Assembly: GCA_903918195.1 (NCBI GenBank)
Contig: CAIXDS010000079.1
Span: forward strand, 1-42,285
Reading direction: 5' to 3'
Length of the DNA stretch: 42,285 nt
Source: an uncultured Acetobacteraceae bacterium
GTDB taxonomy: Bacteria; Pseudomonadota; Alphaproteobacteria; Acetobacterales; Acetobacteraceae
The notes beneath the pieces are model-generated. The model searched no databases and was not told the DNA's origin. It was given only the letters and a program-made list of their open reading frames with translations. This document shows, piece by piece, positions 8,104 to 16,734 of this stretch; within the stretch, counting starts at the first letter, position 1, and each line of letters begins with the position of its first letter. The translations under genes and the position numbers were made by a program.

Positions 8104-8499
8104 ATGTTTGATCGACGCAAATTGCTGGGCCTCGCTCTGGGTGCTGCTCTGATCTTGCCGCAGGCGGCGAAGGCGGGTGACCTGCTGGACGAACTGGACA
8201 AGGACCATAGCGGCTCGCTCAGCTTGGACGAGGTGAAGACCGCCGCCGCGAAGATCTTTGATGGGCTGGACAAGGATCATGGCGGTTCGCTGGATCGGAA
8301 GGAACTGGGCAAGCGGATTTCGGATGCCGATTTCAAGGCGGCTGACCCGGATGGCAGCGGCAATTTGAGCAAGGCGGAATTCGTCGCCCTGGCGGAGAAG
8401 CTGTTCCACGCGGCGGATGCCGGCCACGATGGCCAGCTGTCGCATGACGATCTGAAGACCCCGGCGGGCAAGGCGCTGTCCGAGCTGCTGGAAGACTAA
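8104..8499 (+). CDS. Exported EF-hand calcium-binding protein
   Basis: Protein of 131 residues. An N-terminal signal peptide (MFDRRKLLGLALGAALILPQAAKAG) is followed by four EF-hand loops at residues 32-43, 56-67, 81-92 and 105-116. Loops 1 (DKDHSGSLSLDE) and 3 (DPDGSGNLSKAE) have the full set of calcium ligands. Loop 2 has Gly at position 5. Loop 4 has Gly at position 3 and Asp at position 12, so it may bind weakly. It has a GGAG ribosome site and lies 52 bases after the hydroxylase, on the same strand. It is probably a periplasmic calcium buffer or sensor. Confidence 0.88.
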   Translation: MFDRRKLLGLALGAALILPQAAKAGDLLDELDKDHSGSLSLDEVKTAAAKIFDGLDKDHGGSLDRKELGKRISDADFKAADPDGSGNLSKAEFVALAEKLFHAADAGHDGQLSHDDLKTPAGKALSELLED

Positions 8500-8510
8500 C
8501 AACCAGGCCG

Positions 8511-8597
8511 GCAGGGGCTTTGCCCCTGCATCCCTTCCGGAATGGGGTGCAGGGGGCCACCGCCCCCTGCCGGGTCCAGGGCAGAGCCCTGGCCTTC
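8511..8597. repeat. Composite three-hairpin intergenic repeat, copy 2
   Basis: Three perfect hairpins stand in a row: GCAGGGGC-TTT-GCCCCTGC (8511-8529), GCAGGGGG with CCCCCTGC (8549-8570), and CCAGGGC-AGA-GCCCTGG (8576-8592), followed by GGCCTTCTTC. The last hairpin is the shared core of the family. The element sits 11 bases after the EF-hand stop. It may terminate or stabilise transcripts, or be a REP/BIME-like mobile repeat. Confidence 0.75.
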
Positions 8598-8740
8598 TTC
8601 ACTGCCCTGCCGAATCTGAAAATCGAGTGACCACACGGTCGACTTAGCTTTTTTGATCGTTGCAACACGCCTGTTGATTGACGGCGCAAACGGCCTCCGC
8701 AGGCGTTGAGCAACACCCAACGACGCGGAAGGAAAAACCG

Positions 8741-10189
8741 ATGAGCACGCGTTTGCACCGCGGAACCCGGCTTGCCAGCGCCGCCCTCATGTCGGCGGTG
8801 CTGGCGGTCGGCGCCTCCCATCCCGTCCCCGCCGCCGAGCCGATCAGCGCGCAGGACGCGCACGCCATCGGGGTGGAAGCCTATCTCTACCTGTATCCGC
8901 TGGTCACAATGGATTTGACCCGGCGGCAGCTGACCAATGGCGGGCCGGCGATGACGCCCCTCCAGGTACCGATGAACCGTTTCGGCAACGCCCCTGCCTA
9001 TCCGCCGGCCGATGTGAAAATCGTCGTCCGGCCGAATTTCGACACGCTCTATTCCAGCGCCTGGCTCGACCTGACCCGGGAGCCGGTGATCGTGTCAGCG
9101 CCCGACACCAACGGGCGGTACTATCTGTTGCCGATGCTGGATATGTGGACCGACGTGTTCGCCTCACCCGGCTGGCGCACCACCGGCACGCAGGCGGGCA
9201 ACTTCCTTGTCGTGCCGCCCGGCTGGACCGGGCCGGTGCCGGCGGGCGTCACCCGCATCGATGCGCCGACCCCGTATGTCTGGATCATCGGCCGCACCAA
9301 GACGGACGGGCCGCAGGACTATGAAACCGTCCACCATATCCAGGACGGCTACAAGATCACGCCGCTCTCGCAATGGGGCAAGCCGCCCGAGCCGCCGGTC
9401 GCCGCATTCGACCCGGGCATCGATATGAAAACACCGCCCAAGACGCAGGTGGATACCATGCCGGCGGCGGCCTATTTCGCCACCGCGGCGGAAATACTGA
9501 AGCTCCAGCCACCCCATTTGACCGATCAGCCGATCATCGCCCGGATGCAGCGCCTCGGCCTGGAGCCGGGCAAGAGCTTCGATCTCGGCAGGGCTGATCC
9601 CGTGGTGCGCCAGGCGCTCGAATCCGCACCGGCGGACGCGCAGGCATTGATGGCCTGGAAGTTGCCCACGATTGCGCGGGTGGCGAATGGCTGGTCGCTG
9701 AATACCGATACGATGGGCGTGTATGGCACCTATTATCTGAAGCGCGCCATCGTCGCCCAGATCGGTCTCGGCGCGAACCTGCCGGAGGACGCGGTCTATC
9801 CGATCAACCTGACCGACGCGGCGGGCCAAAAGCTGGACGGCGCCAACGCCTACATTCTCCACTTCGACAAAGGCGCGACGCCACCGGTGCGGGCGTTCTG
9901 GTCGATCACACTTTACGATGAACCGGGCTACCAGGTCGCGAACCGTCTCAACCGCTTCGCCCTCAGCAGCTGGATGCCGCTCGTGTTCAATGACGACGGA
10001 TCGCTCGACCTCCTTTTCCAGAATGAGAGCCCGGGGCCGGCGAAGGAGGCGAACTGGCTGCCGGCACCGAAAGGCCCGTTCAATGTTCTGATGCGACTCT
10101 ATGCGCCGGCCGCGGAGGCGCTGAACGGCAAATGGACTCCGCCGCCGGTCACGAAAATCGGCGCCGTAACCAGCATTCCGGCGCAATAG
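8741..10189 (+). CDS. Exported DUF1254/DUF1214 protein
   Basis: Protein of 482 residues with a signal peptide ending near HPVPAAEP. The DUF1254 domain spans roughly residues 35-160 (VEAYLYLYPLVTMDLTR, RPNFDTLYSSAWLDL, GRYYLLPMLDMWTDVF). The DUF1214 domain is in the C-terminal third (LHFDKGATPPVRAFWSITLYDE, PFNVLMRLYAPAAEAL). Proteins of this pair are widespread and exported, with no established biochemical role. ATG 8741 has a GGAAGGA ribosome site 8 bases upstream. An earlier in-frame start at 8678 lacks one. The gene is monocistronic, bounded by the hairpin repeat upstream and a convergent gene downstream. Confidence 0.88.
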   Translation: MSTRLHRGTRLASAALMSAVLAVGASHPVPAAEPISAQDAHAIGVEAYLYLYPLVTMDLTRRQLTNGGPAMTPLQVPMNRFGNAPAYPPADVKIVVRPNFDTLYSSAWLDLTREPVIVSAPDTNGRYYLLPMLDMWTDVFASPGWRTTGTQAGNFLVVPPGWTGPVPAGVTRIDAPTPYVWIIGRTKTDGPQDYETVHHIQDGYKITPLSQWGKPPEPPVAAFDPGIDMKTPPKTQVDTMPAAAYFATAAEILKLQPPHLTDQPIIARMQRLGLEPGKSFDLGRADPVVRQALESAPADAQALMAWKLPTIARVANGWSLNTDTMGVYGTYYLKRAIVAQIGLGANLPEDAVYPINLTDAAGQKLDGANAYILHFDKGATPPVRAFWSITLYDEPGYQVANRLNRFALSSWMPLVFNDDGSLDLLFQNESPGPAKEANWLPAPKGPFNVLMRLYAPAAEALNGKWTPPPVTKIGAVTSIPAQ

Positions 10190-10225
10190 CCACCTGGCGA
10201 TGGCGGGTCGGACGCGTCCTGGCGT

Positions 10226-10789
10226 CTATGGCTTCGGCGCTGTGCCGGGGGCACGATCGAGCGCCTCCGGCAGCCTGCCATCAACGAAGAACAGCCGGGC
10301 CAACCGGTCCGGTCCGAGCACGCCGGCAAGCTGGCGGATGGCGAAATACGGCACCAGGGCCAGGAACATGATGAGGGTCGATGCCAGTATCTCGAACAAC
10401 CGGTTGCCCGCCACGTCTTCTATCGATTCGGTAACGGTACGTCCGTGCAGGGCGCCGGCGACAGCTTCCTCGATCGCCAGAAGCAGGAACAGGAACACGA
10501 GAAACACGAATGACCGATACAATGTGGGGTAGATCAGCGGCCTGCCCTTGAACCGCTCGCCCAGGCGAATGTCGTGCCCGATCAGCATGAACTTGCCCAG
10601 GATGAACGCCTTCACGGCGGCAAACCCCCAGGGCGCGTAGCTGATGCCCACATCGTGCAGCACGGAGGCCTTGTGCAGCACGATCGCACCGAAGCAGACA
10701 TACAGATATGCGAAGATGATGGCGTATTGCTTGAGGGTATGGCCGGCCCTGTCAATGATGCTGGCGCGCGGCTGGACTTTGCTGACCAT
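10226..10789 (-). CDS. Small integral membrane protein, unknown function
   Basis: Protein of 187 residues with about four predicted membrane helices: near 19-40 (YAIIFAYLYVCFGAIVL), 54-71, 89-112 (FVFLVFLFLLLAIEEAVAGAL) and 130-152 (ILASTLIMFLALVPYFAIRQL). I do not recognise a named family. The conserved-looking cytoplasmic segment IGHDIRLGERFKGRPLIYPTLYRS lies between helices 2 and 3. A strong GGAGG ribosome site precedes ATG 10789, only 21 bases after the cysK stop, so it is probably co-transcribed with cysK. No link to sulfur metabolism can be read from the protein itself. Confidence 0.75.
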   Translation of the reverse strand: MVSKVQPRASIIDRAGHTLKQYAIIFAYLYVCFGAIVLHKASVLHDVGISYAPWGFAAVKAFILGKFMLIGHDIRLGERFKGRPLIYPTLYRSFVFLVFLFLLLAIEEAVAGALHGRTVTESIEDVAGNRLFEILASTLIMFLALVPYFAIRQLAGVLGPDRLARLFFVDGRLPEALDRAPGTAPKP

Positions 10790-10810
10790 GGGGTGCCTCC
10801 GGTTCGAAGC

Positions 10811-11827
10811 TCACGCGTCCAGCCAGGACGGCACGGGCAGTCTTTTCCCGCGCAGGAATTCCGGGTTGAACAGTTTGCTCTGATAGCGGCTGCCGCCGTC
10901 GCACAGTACCGTTACCACCGTGTGCCCCGGCCCGAGTGTGCGCGCCACCCGGATTGCCGCTGCCACGTTGATGCCCGACGACCCCCCGACCGACAGCCCT
11001 TCGTCGATCAGGAGAGAAAAGACCTGTTCCAGCGCTTCAGCGTCGCCGATGCGCTCGGCATCGTCAATCGGTGCATCGGCCAGGTTCTCCGGCACGCGCG
11101 ACTGGCCGATCCCTTCGGTGATCGAGCTTCCGGTGACGCTCAAATCGTTTGCCTTGACCCAGCCGTACAAGGCGCTGCCTTCCGGATCGGCCAGCACGAT
11201 GTGAATGGCGGGGTTGCGTTGCTTCAGGGCCAGCGCCACCCCGGCCAGCGTGCCGCCGGTGCCGCACGCGCAGGTGAACGCATCGACGCGCCCGGTTGTC
11301 TGGTGCCAGATCTCCGGGCCGGTGGTCAGCCGGTGCCCCTCGCGATTGGCCAGATTGTCGAACTGGTTGGCCCAGACCGCCCCGAGTTCCTCGGCGAGCC
11401 GGCGGGAGACATGCACATAATTGCCGGGGTCCCGGTACGGCTTGGCCGGCACCAGCCGCAAATCGGCGCCGATCATGCGCAGGAAGTCGATCTTTTCGCG
11501 CGACTGGGTCTCGGGCATGACAATGATGGTGCGATAACCGCGGGCGTTGCCGACCAGGGTCAGCCCGATGCCGGTATTGCCGGCGGTGCCTTCCACCACC
11601 GTGCCGCCGGGCTTGAGCACGCCGCGCTGCTCGGCGTCGGCGATGATGGCCATGGCGGCGCGGTCCTTCACCGAGCCGCCGGGGTTCATGAACTCGGCCT
11701 TGGCCAGGATGGTGCAGCCGGTCGCCGCACTGGCGCGGCGCAGGCGGATCAGCGGCGTATTGCCGATGGCGGCGGCGAGGTCATTGGCTACAGGCGGGGC
11801 GACGGTGACGTACGGCTTGGATACCAT
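10811..11827 (-). CDS. cysK: Cysteine synthase (O-acetylserine sulfhydrylase), PLP-dependent
   Basis: Fold-type II PLP enzyme of 338 residues that makes cysteine from O-acetylserine and sulfide. The Schiff-base lysine is K54 in NPGGSVKDRA. The substrate loop reads EGTAGNTGIGLT instead of the enteric EPTSGNTG. The phosphate-binding stretch is CGTGGTLAGVAL, and the C terminus has VVTVLCDGGSRYQSKLFN. This variant is common in alphaproteobacterial CysK proteins. A cystathionine-synthase-like activity is possible but less likely given the length and the lack of a regulatory domain. ATG 11827 was chosen because the upstream extension has no homology-like character. It is divergent from the rhodanese gene 82 bases away. 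Confidence 0.9.
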   Translation of the reverse strand: MVSKPYVTVAPPVANDLAAAIGNTPLIRLRRASAATGCTILAKAEFMNPGGSVKDRAAMAIIADAEQRGVLKPGGTVVEGTAGNTGIGLTLVGNARGYRTIIVMPETQSREKIDFLRMIGADLRLVPAKPYRDPGNYVHVSRRLAEELGAVWANQFDNLANREGHRLTTGPEIWHQTTGRVDAFTCACGTGGTLAGVALALKQRNPAIHIVLADPEGSALYGWVKANDLSVTGSSITEGIGQSRVPENLADAPIDDAERIGDAEALEQVFSLLIDEGLSVGGSSGINVAAAIRVARTLGPGHTVVTVLCDGGSRYQSKLFNPEFLRGKRLPVPSWLDA

Positions 11828-11909
11828 GACAGCTCCGGTCTGCTTGCGCCGGGGTTGAATGCATCCCGGCGACATGCAATTGCGTGTTATCATTAACGGA
11901 GATCGCCCC

Positions 11910-12320
11910 ATGGTCGAGAACATTCCCCCGCGCCAGACCTGGGAAGCGCTGCAAAGCAATCCCGACGCCCGGCTCGTGGACGTGCGGACCGATGCCGAGT
12001 GGAACTTCGTCGGCATCCCCGATCTGACACAGGTCCGGCAGGAGCCGGTGCTGATCCCCTGGCAGGTCTATCCCTCCATGCAAGTGAACGGCGCCTTCAC
12101 CGACCAGCTTCGCCGTGCCGGGGTGGAGCCGAAGCACCACGTTTACTTCCTCTGCCGCACCGGCGGCCGCAGCCTGGCGGCGGCGCAGGCGGCATATTCG
12201 GCCGGGTTCCGGTATGTTTACAACATCGCCGATGGCTTCGAGGGCCAACTCGACCGGGACGGCCATCGCGGCACGGCGTCCGGCTGGAAGGCCGACGGGC
12301 TGCCCTGGCGGCAGAAATAA
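11910..12320 (+). CDS. Rhodanese-domain sulfurtransferase
   Basis: Single-domain rhodanese of 136 residues, cytoplasmic. The active-site loop is CRTGGRS with the catalytic cysteine at residue 82. The N-terminal LVDVRTDAEWNFVGIPDL motif and the C-terminal NIADGFEGQLD-x-x-GHRG are usual for this group. It would carry persulfide sulfur to an acceptor. The start at 11910 has a GGAGA site 9 bases upstream. A start at 11859 would add 17 unremarkable residues. It is divergent from cysK, suggesting shared control of sulfur genes across an 82-base gap. Confidence 0.87.
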   Translation: MVENIPPRQTWEALQSNPDARLVDVRTDAEWNFVGIPDLTQVRQEPVLIPWQVYPSMQVNGAFTDQLRRAGVEPKHHVYFLCRTGGRSLAAAQAAYSAGFRYVYNIADGFEGQLDRDGHRGTASGWKADGLPWRQK

Positions 12321-12337
12321 TCCCGGCCGACTCTGAC

Positions 12338-13471
12338 ATGGGGTGCAGGATGGTCCGTGCGTCATACCGCCTTGCCGCGGCGCTGGCGGTTACCCTCGCC
12401 CTGGCCGTCCCGGCCGCGGCCAACGACTCGTCGTCCGAACTCGGCGCCGGCGGACTGGTGCTGGTGAAGACCGACAGCATCACCATGCAGCGGGAAGACC
12501 TGACGCTCTCTCCGTCGGAGGTGCGCGTCCGCTACGAGATGCGCAACGATACCGGCAAGCCGGTGACCCTGCGCGTGGCCTTTCCGATGCCTGATTTGCC
12601 CCGGGACACGCCCGGCGGCATGGAGACCGCCACCGCCCACAACCTGGATATGAAGCCGCCGGCGGATGCGAACTTCATCGGCTTCCGCCTGTGGGTGAAC
12701 GGGCAGCCGGTGGTGCCCGAGTCGGATATCCACGCCGCGTTGCCGGACGGGCGCGATGTCACCGACGATCTGCGCCGGATCGGCGGGTTGCCGCTGGTGC
12801 TGCGTCCACGGGTATTCGAGCTGCCGACCGACCCCGCCGGGCGGACGAGGCCGAATGGCGGCTGGGACCTGGATGCGGCAACCCGCCAGAAACTGACGGA
12901 CCTCGGCGTGATCGAACAGAACGAGGACGGCTACGGGACGCTGTGGACCACCCGGATCACCTTCCACTGGATGCAGATCTTTGCCCCCGGCTTGACCGTG
13001 GTGGAGCACAGCTACCGGCCGATTCTCGGCAGCCAGCTATTCGCCGCCACCCGGCACGGCGATCCCGGCAAGGCCGATCCGGAGTCCGGCGCGTGGACCG
13101 GCAGCCTGGACGAGAACCTGACTCAAGCCTACTGCATCGACGGCCCGACCGACCGGGCGATGCGGACCCTGTACAAGCGGATGCTGCAGGCACGTGAAGC
13201 GGCCGGCAATCGCGGCGACGCCTATTTCAGTGCCCATGTGCTCGGCTACATCCTGCGCACCGCACGGAACTGGCGTGGCCCCATCGGTACCTTCCATCTC
13301 GTGCTGCAGGGCGGTCACGTGACCACCGGGTTCGCCGGGGAGGGCGAGACCCGGGTGATGTCGCTCTGCACCGACCTGCCGTTGCGCCGGACCGCGCCGA
13401 TGCGTTTCGAGGCGACGGTGCGCGACTATGCGCCGGCGCAGGATTTGCGGGTGCTCCTCGTGACCGAATAG
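12338..13471 (+). CDS. Exported DUF4424 protein
   Basis: Protein of about 377 residues. The signal peptide (SYRLAAALAVTLALAVPAAA) is followed by the DUF4424 opening NDSSSELGAGGLVLVKTDSI and SPSEVRVRYEMRNDTGKPV. The domain covers essentially the whole mature chain and includes TFHWMQIFAPGLTVVEHSYRP. The function of the family is not established; an envelope or periplasmic location is likely. Two ATGs four codons apart (12338 and 12350) both give a complete signal peptide, and neither has a good ribosome site. It follows the rhodanese gene by 17 bases on the same strand, so it may be co-transcribed, without an obvious functional link. Confidence 0.85.
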   Translation: MGCRMVRASYRLAAALAVTLALAVPAAANDSSSELGAGGLVLVKTDSITMQREDLTLSPSEVRVRYEMRNDTGKPVTLRVAFPMPDLPRDTPGGMETATAHNLDMKPPADANFIGFRLWVNGQPVVPESDIHAALPDGRDVTDDLRRIGGLPLVLRPRVFELPTDPAGRTRPNGGWDLDAATRQKLTDLGVIEQNEDGYGTLWTTRITFHWMQIFAPGLTVVEHSYRPILGSQLFAATRHGDPGKADPESGAWTGSLDENLTQAYCIDGPTDRAMRTLYKRMLQAREAAGNRGDAYFSAHVLGYILRTARNWRGPIGTFHLVLQGGHVTTGFAGEGETRVMSLCTDLPLRRTAPMRFEATVRDYAPAQDLRVLLVTE

Positions 13472-13488
13472 GCATCGCCGCCAGCGGC

Positions 13489-14325
13489 TCAGTTATCGTA
13501 GAGCACCCGCAGCACCACGAACCATGGATAGCGGGTATCCACCGGCACATCGCCGGCGAGGGCCAGCCGCCCGTCGGGCGTGGTGGGAACGTGCGTCAGT
13601 GTCACCGCATCATCGACATTGCCGCCGATGATGCTGATTTCCCCACCGCTGGCCGCCACCACGATGGCGCAATGCGCCGGGAAGGCCCGCCGCGTCGGCA
13701 GATCGTCGAAACGCACCCGCCGCGTCCCGTCCCGCGTGGCGCAGATGATGTCGCCCGGTCGCGGCGCGTACGTATCAATCCGCTCGGCCACGATCGCCCA
13801 CCCCGTGGTCTGGTTCAGCGACATCTCGCGCGCGAGGTTGATGTAGGTGTAGTGCGACGGTGAATACGGGAAACGGGGCCCGGCGCCGGCGATGCGCATG
13901 ACATAAGACACGAAAGCGGCCGACCAGGCGTAGTTGTAGTCCTCATTTGCCGAGAACTCGCTGCCGGCCGCGTCGTGCTTGCCGGTCCAGCTGCCCTCCG
14001 ACCGGTCGGGTTCCTGGCTGATCCACCAGTACTCGCCCACCCGTTCCCAAAGCCCCGCCATGCGCTCGGGCTTCAGTTCCGGCGGCAGCGGGGGTCGTGT
14101 ATCGGGCGGATCGTCGTCCACGGGCTGGCCGAACAGTCGCCATTCCCGCGACGCGATCGCGACTGCATCGGCGCGGGTGAATGACGCGTAGGCCCTGAGG
14201 GCAAATTCCGGCACATGACCGCCCTGGCGATCGATCGCCGCACCGGGGGAGGGGGCGACAGGGGTGGCGGGGCTGCCACCCGGCCCGGCGCAACCAGCCA
14301 GCAGGGCGGTAAGCACGACCGCCAT
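13489..14325 (-). CDS. DUF2272 lipoprotein
   Basis: Predicted outer-membrane or periplasmic lipoprotein of about 278 residues. The N terminus MAVVLTALLAGCAG contains a lipobox (LLAGC) with the lipidated cysteine at residue 12. The DUF2272 domain includes REWRLFGQ, EDYNYAWSAAFVSYVMRIAGAG, FPYSPSHYTYI and the later PRPGDIICATR and HCAIVVAA segments. This layout recalls NlpC/P60- or CHAP-like amidase folds, so a cell-wall role is possible, but I cannot assign a catalytic triad with certainty. ATG 14325 follows an AAAGGGG stretch. An ATG at 14409 would place 28 extra residues before the lipobox and is less likely. It is convergent with the DUF4424 gene, 17 bases away. Confidence 0.82.
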   Translation of the reverse strand: MAVVLTALLAGCAGPGGSPATPVAPSPGAAIDRQGGHVPEFALRAYASFTRADAVAIASREWRLFGQPVDDDPPDTRPPLPPELKPERMAGLWERVGEYWWISQEPDRSEGSWTGKHDAAGSEFSANEDYNYAWSAAFVSYVMRIAGAGPRFPYSPSHYTYINLAREMSLNQTTGWAIVAERIDTYAPRPGDIICATRDGTRRVRFDDLPTRRAFPAHCAIVVAASGGEISIIGGNVDDAVTLTHVPTTPDGRLALAGDVPVDTRYPWFVVLRVLYDN

Positions 14326-14664
14326 AAGGCAGTGCCCCTTTGGAACCCGTGGAAGCTGGACAACAGGTTCCAGAATAGCGGGAAGGGGGGAAATCACCCG
14401 GTATTTCATAGGACTTCATCAACACGGCCAGTGGGTCAAACAACTAACACGGGCTGGGATCGTCACCAAGCCGATTTTTGATAGCGGGCCGCACACACGC
14501 TTTGTTGCCATCAGGCGTCAGCAATCGTGACAGGATGTTCAAGACACGTCCTGCTGTTCAGCGATTTATGAAACGTTTGTGACGAGCACCGCGAATCCCC
14601 CTTCGCGATGTCAGCCGACAGCACCAACCCTATGGGGCCGGGTGCGTTCGGCCTGTCCGGCCGC
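14326..14664. other. 339-bp gap between trmB and the DUF2272 gene
   Basis: I see no supported gene here. The middle (14450-14580) is less GC-rich than its surroundings. It contains an imperfect dyad, AGGATGT then ACGTCCT, around 14532-14553. It probably holds the promoter of the DUF2272 gene and the end of the metK-trmB transcript. Confidence 0.4.
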
Positions 14665-15375
14665 TCAGCGACGCGCGAGCGACCAGTATAGCGGCCTGCG
14701 CCCGGCCGTCAGCGCCTTCGTCTCGTAACGGGTCGGCGGCCATCCCGCGGGCCGCGTCGCCGCCGGTGGCGGCACCTGAAAAACATCCTGCGCCGCCAGC
14801 ACCTCCGCCACCCAGGTCTGGTAGGTCGGATCGTCGCTGGCGATGCGCCATTCCGCCCCCGGCTTCAGCACCCGCGCCAGGGCGGGCAACAACGCCGGAT
14901 GCACGAAACGGCGCTTGGCGTGCCGCGCCTTCGGCCAGGGATCGGGGAACAGCAGGAACAGCCGGTCCAGGCAGGCTTCCGGCAGCGCCCGGATCAGCGT
15001 GCGGGCGTCGTCGTCCCAGATGCGCAGATTGCCGGGCAAGGGCGCGTCCGCTTCGCCGCCCTCCGGCACCAGCCGGGACAGCAGCGAGCAGAGTCCGTTG
15101 ACGAACACCTCGCAGGCGATAACTCCCACCGCGGGATGCGCGGCCGCCTGGGCCAGCGCATGCTCGCCACCGCCAAATCCCACTTCCAGCCACAATTCGT
15201 GGGGGCGCGGCGCAAAAGCGGCCAACGGATCGGCCGCGCGTGCCGCATCGAAGCGCAGCCGCGGCAGTGTCGTTTCGAGCAGGCGTTCCTGGCGTGGCCG
15301 CAACGCGTGGCCGCGGGCACGCCCGTACAGGCGATCCGGCGGCGGCTTCAGCCGCCGCCCATCATCCTCGCTCAG
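14665..15375 (-). CDS. trmB: tRNA (guanine-N7-)-methyltransferase TrmB, probable CTG start
   Basis: SAM-dependent enzyme that makes m7G46 in tRNA, about 236 residues. Motifs are the N-terminal [19 protein letters not shown], the SAM-binding EVGFGGGEH, the acidic EVFVNG, and the signature [17 protein letters not shown]. The conserved LYGR segment lies upstream of the first usable ATG, GTG or TTG in this frame. The only sensible start is a CTG at 15375-15373, overlapping the metK TGA as CTGA, which gives [18 protein letters not shown] and a normal length. A TTG at 15303 would cut away the LYGR motif. Expression would be translationally coupled to metK. Confidence 0.88.
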   Translation of the reverse strand: MSEDDGRRLKPPPDRLYGRARGHALRPRQERLLETTLPRLRFDAARAADPLAAFAPRPHELWLEVGFGGGEHALAQAAAHPAVGVIACEVFVNGLCSLLSRLVPEGGEADAPLPGNLRIWDDDARTLIRALPEACLDRLFLLFPDPWPKARHAKRRFVHPALLPALARVLKPGAEWRIASDDPTYQTWVAEVLAAQDVFQVPPPAATRPAGWPPTRYETKALTAGRRPLYWSLARR

Positions 15376-16559
15376 CGCCCGAAGGCGGATTTGAGCGCCG
15401 GCACCAGGTCGGTCTTTTCCCAGGTGAAGGTGCCCAACTCGGCATCCGGCTCGCGGCCGAAATGGCCGTACGCCGAGGTCGGCACGTAGATCGGCCGGTT
15501 CAGGTGCAGGTGCTCGCGGATGCCGCGCGGGGTCAGGTTGACCAGTTCGCGCAGCGTCTTTTCCAACTTCGCCTCGTTCACGTCGTACGGGTTGCCATGC
15601 AGTTCCACGTAGACCGAGAGCGGGTGCGACACGCCGATGGCGTAGCTGAGCTGAATCGTGGCGCGCTCGGCCAGGCCCGCGGCAACCACATTCTTGGCGA
15701 GGTAGCGGGCGACATAGGCGGCGCTGCGGTCCACCTTGGTCGGGTCCTTGCCGCTGAACGCGCCGCCGCCATGCGGGGCCGCGCCGCCATAGGTGTCCAC
15801 GATGATCTTGCGCCCGGTCAGGCCGCAATCGCCATCCGGCCCGCCGATCACGAACTTGCCGGTCGGGTTGATATAAATTTCCTTATCGGCCGGCAGCCAG
15901 CCGGAAGGCAGCACGCTTTCGATCAGCGGCACCAGCAGGTGCTTGATCTGCGCCTGCTCGAGATGTTCCTCGTGCTGGGTCGAGATCACCACGCTGGTCG
16001 CCCCGACCGGCTTGCCGTCCACATAGCGCAGGGTGACCTGGCTTTTGGCGTCGGGCAGCAGCCCGGCCACGCTGTGGTCGCCGGCGCGGCGGCGCTCGCG
16101 GATGGTGCGCAGCAATTCGTGGGCATAATAGAGCGGCGCCGGCATCAGCGTCGGCGTCTCGGTGGTGGCATAGCCGAACATGATGCCCTGGTCGCCGGCA
16201 CCCTCGTCCTTGTTGCCGGCCGAGTCGACGCCCTGCGCGATATCCGCCGACTGGGCGTGCAGGTGCACCGCGACATCGGCGGTCTGCCAGTGGAAGCCGT
16301 CCTGCTCGTAGCCGATGTCCTTGATCGCCAGCCGGACGAGATGCGCCAGGTAGTCGTGCGTCACCGTGCCGGGACCGCGGGTCTCGCCCGCCAGCACCAC
16401 CCGGTTGGTGGTCACCAGCGTCTCGCAGGCGACGCGTGAATAGGGGTCAGCGGTGAGGAACGCATCCAGGACGGTGTCGCTGAGCCGGTCGGCGACCTTG
16501 TCGGGATGACCTTCCGAGACGGACTCGGAAGTGAACAGAAACTCGCCCTTGTCGCGCAT
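15372..16559 (-). CDS. metK: S-adenosylmethionine synthetase MetK
   Basis: Makes SAM from methionine and ATP; cytoplasmic tetramer; 395 residues, normal length. It carries [18 protein letters not shown] with the ATP-contacting His, the flexible-loop hexapeptide region [15 protein letters not shown], the phosphate loop [19 protein letters not shown], and [16 protein letters not shown] 16559 begins [14 protein letters not shown]; a longer open frame upstream has no family character. It is preceded by 174 bases after dapB that include an AT-rich dyad, so it likely has its own promoter. trmB follows with overlap. Confidence 0.96.
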   Translation of the reverse strand: MRDKGEFLFTSESVSEGHPDKVADRLSDTVLDAFLTADPYSRVACETLVTTNRVVLAGETRGPGTVTHDYLAHLVRLAIKDIGYEQDGFHWQTADVAVHLHAQSADIAQGVDSAGNKDEGAGDQGIMFGYATTETPTLMPAPLYYAHELLRTIRERRRAGDHSVAGLLPDAKSQVTLRYVDGKPVGATSVVISTQHEEHLEQAQIKHLLVPLIESVLPSGWLPADKEIYINPTGKFVIGGPDGDCGLTGRKIIVDTYGGAAPHGGGAFSGKDPTKVDRSAAYVARYLAKNVVAAGLAERATIQLSYAIGVSHPLSVYVELHGNPYDVNEAKLEKTLRELVNLTPRGIREHLHLNRPIYVPTSAYGHFGREPDAELGTFTWEKTDLVPALKSAFGR

Positions 16560-16734
16560 GGATGTTCCTGTGAGGCGGAGGTGTGGCGGGCCAGGAAGTG
16601 GCCCTCGGATTGGCTGGGCGGGGTGTGTGAACGAAAGGGGGCAGGGGGTCAAGTCTGCGCGACGAAAATTCCACAAAAAATTCTCGTGGTGTTGCGATAT
16701 CGCGACCTCCTGGCGTGAATTTGGTCCCCTCGGA
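16560..16734 (-). promoter_or_regulatory. metK leader with AT-rich dyad and candidate promoter
   Basis: An AT-rich block stands out against the GC-rich surroundings. An imperfect inverted repeat, CGAAAATT and AATTCTCG, lies at 16663-16686, with CCAC/GTGG inside and beside it. A perfect 10-base palindrome GCGATATCGC lies at 16694-16703. On the minus strand a CTTGAC (16653-16648) could be a -35 box, but no clear -10 box follows. The arrangement suggests a repressor or activator site governing metK. A SAM riboswitch was considered and not recognised. Confidence 0.45.

Noticed and set aside
8644..8690. FNR box or strong promoter in the TTGATCGTTGCAA stretch before the DUF1254 gene
   Set aside because: Only the left half-site TTGAT is present; the expected ATCAA at the right spacing is missing.
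16560..16734. SAM or SAM/SAH riboswitch before metK
   Set aside because: I could not fold the leader into a known SAM-class core. The features seen are DNA-like dyads rather than a conserved aptamer. A covariance-model search would settle it.
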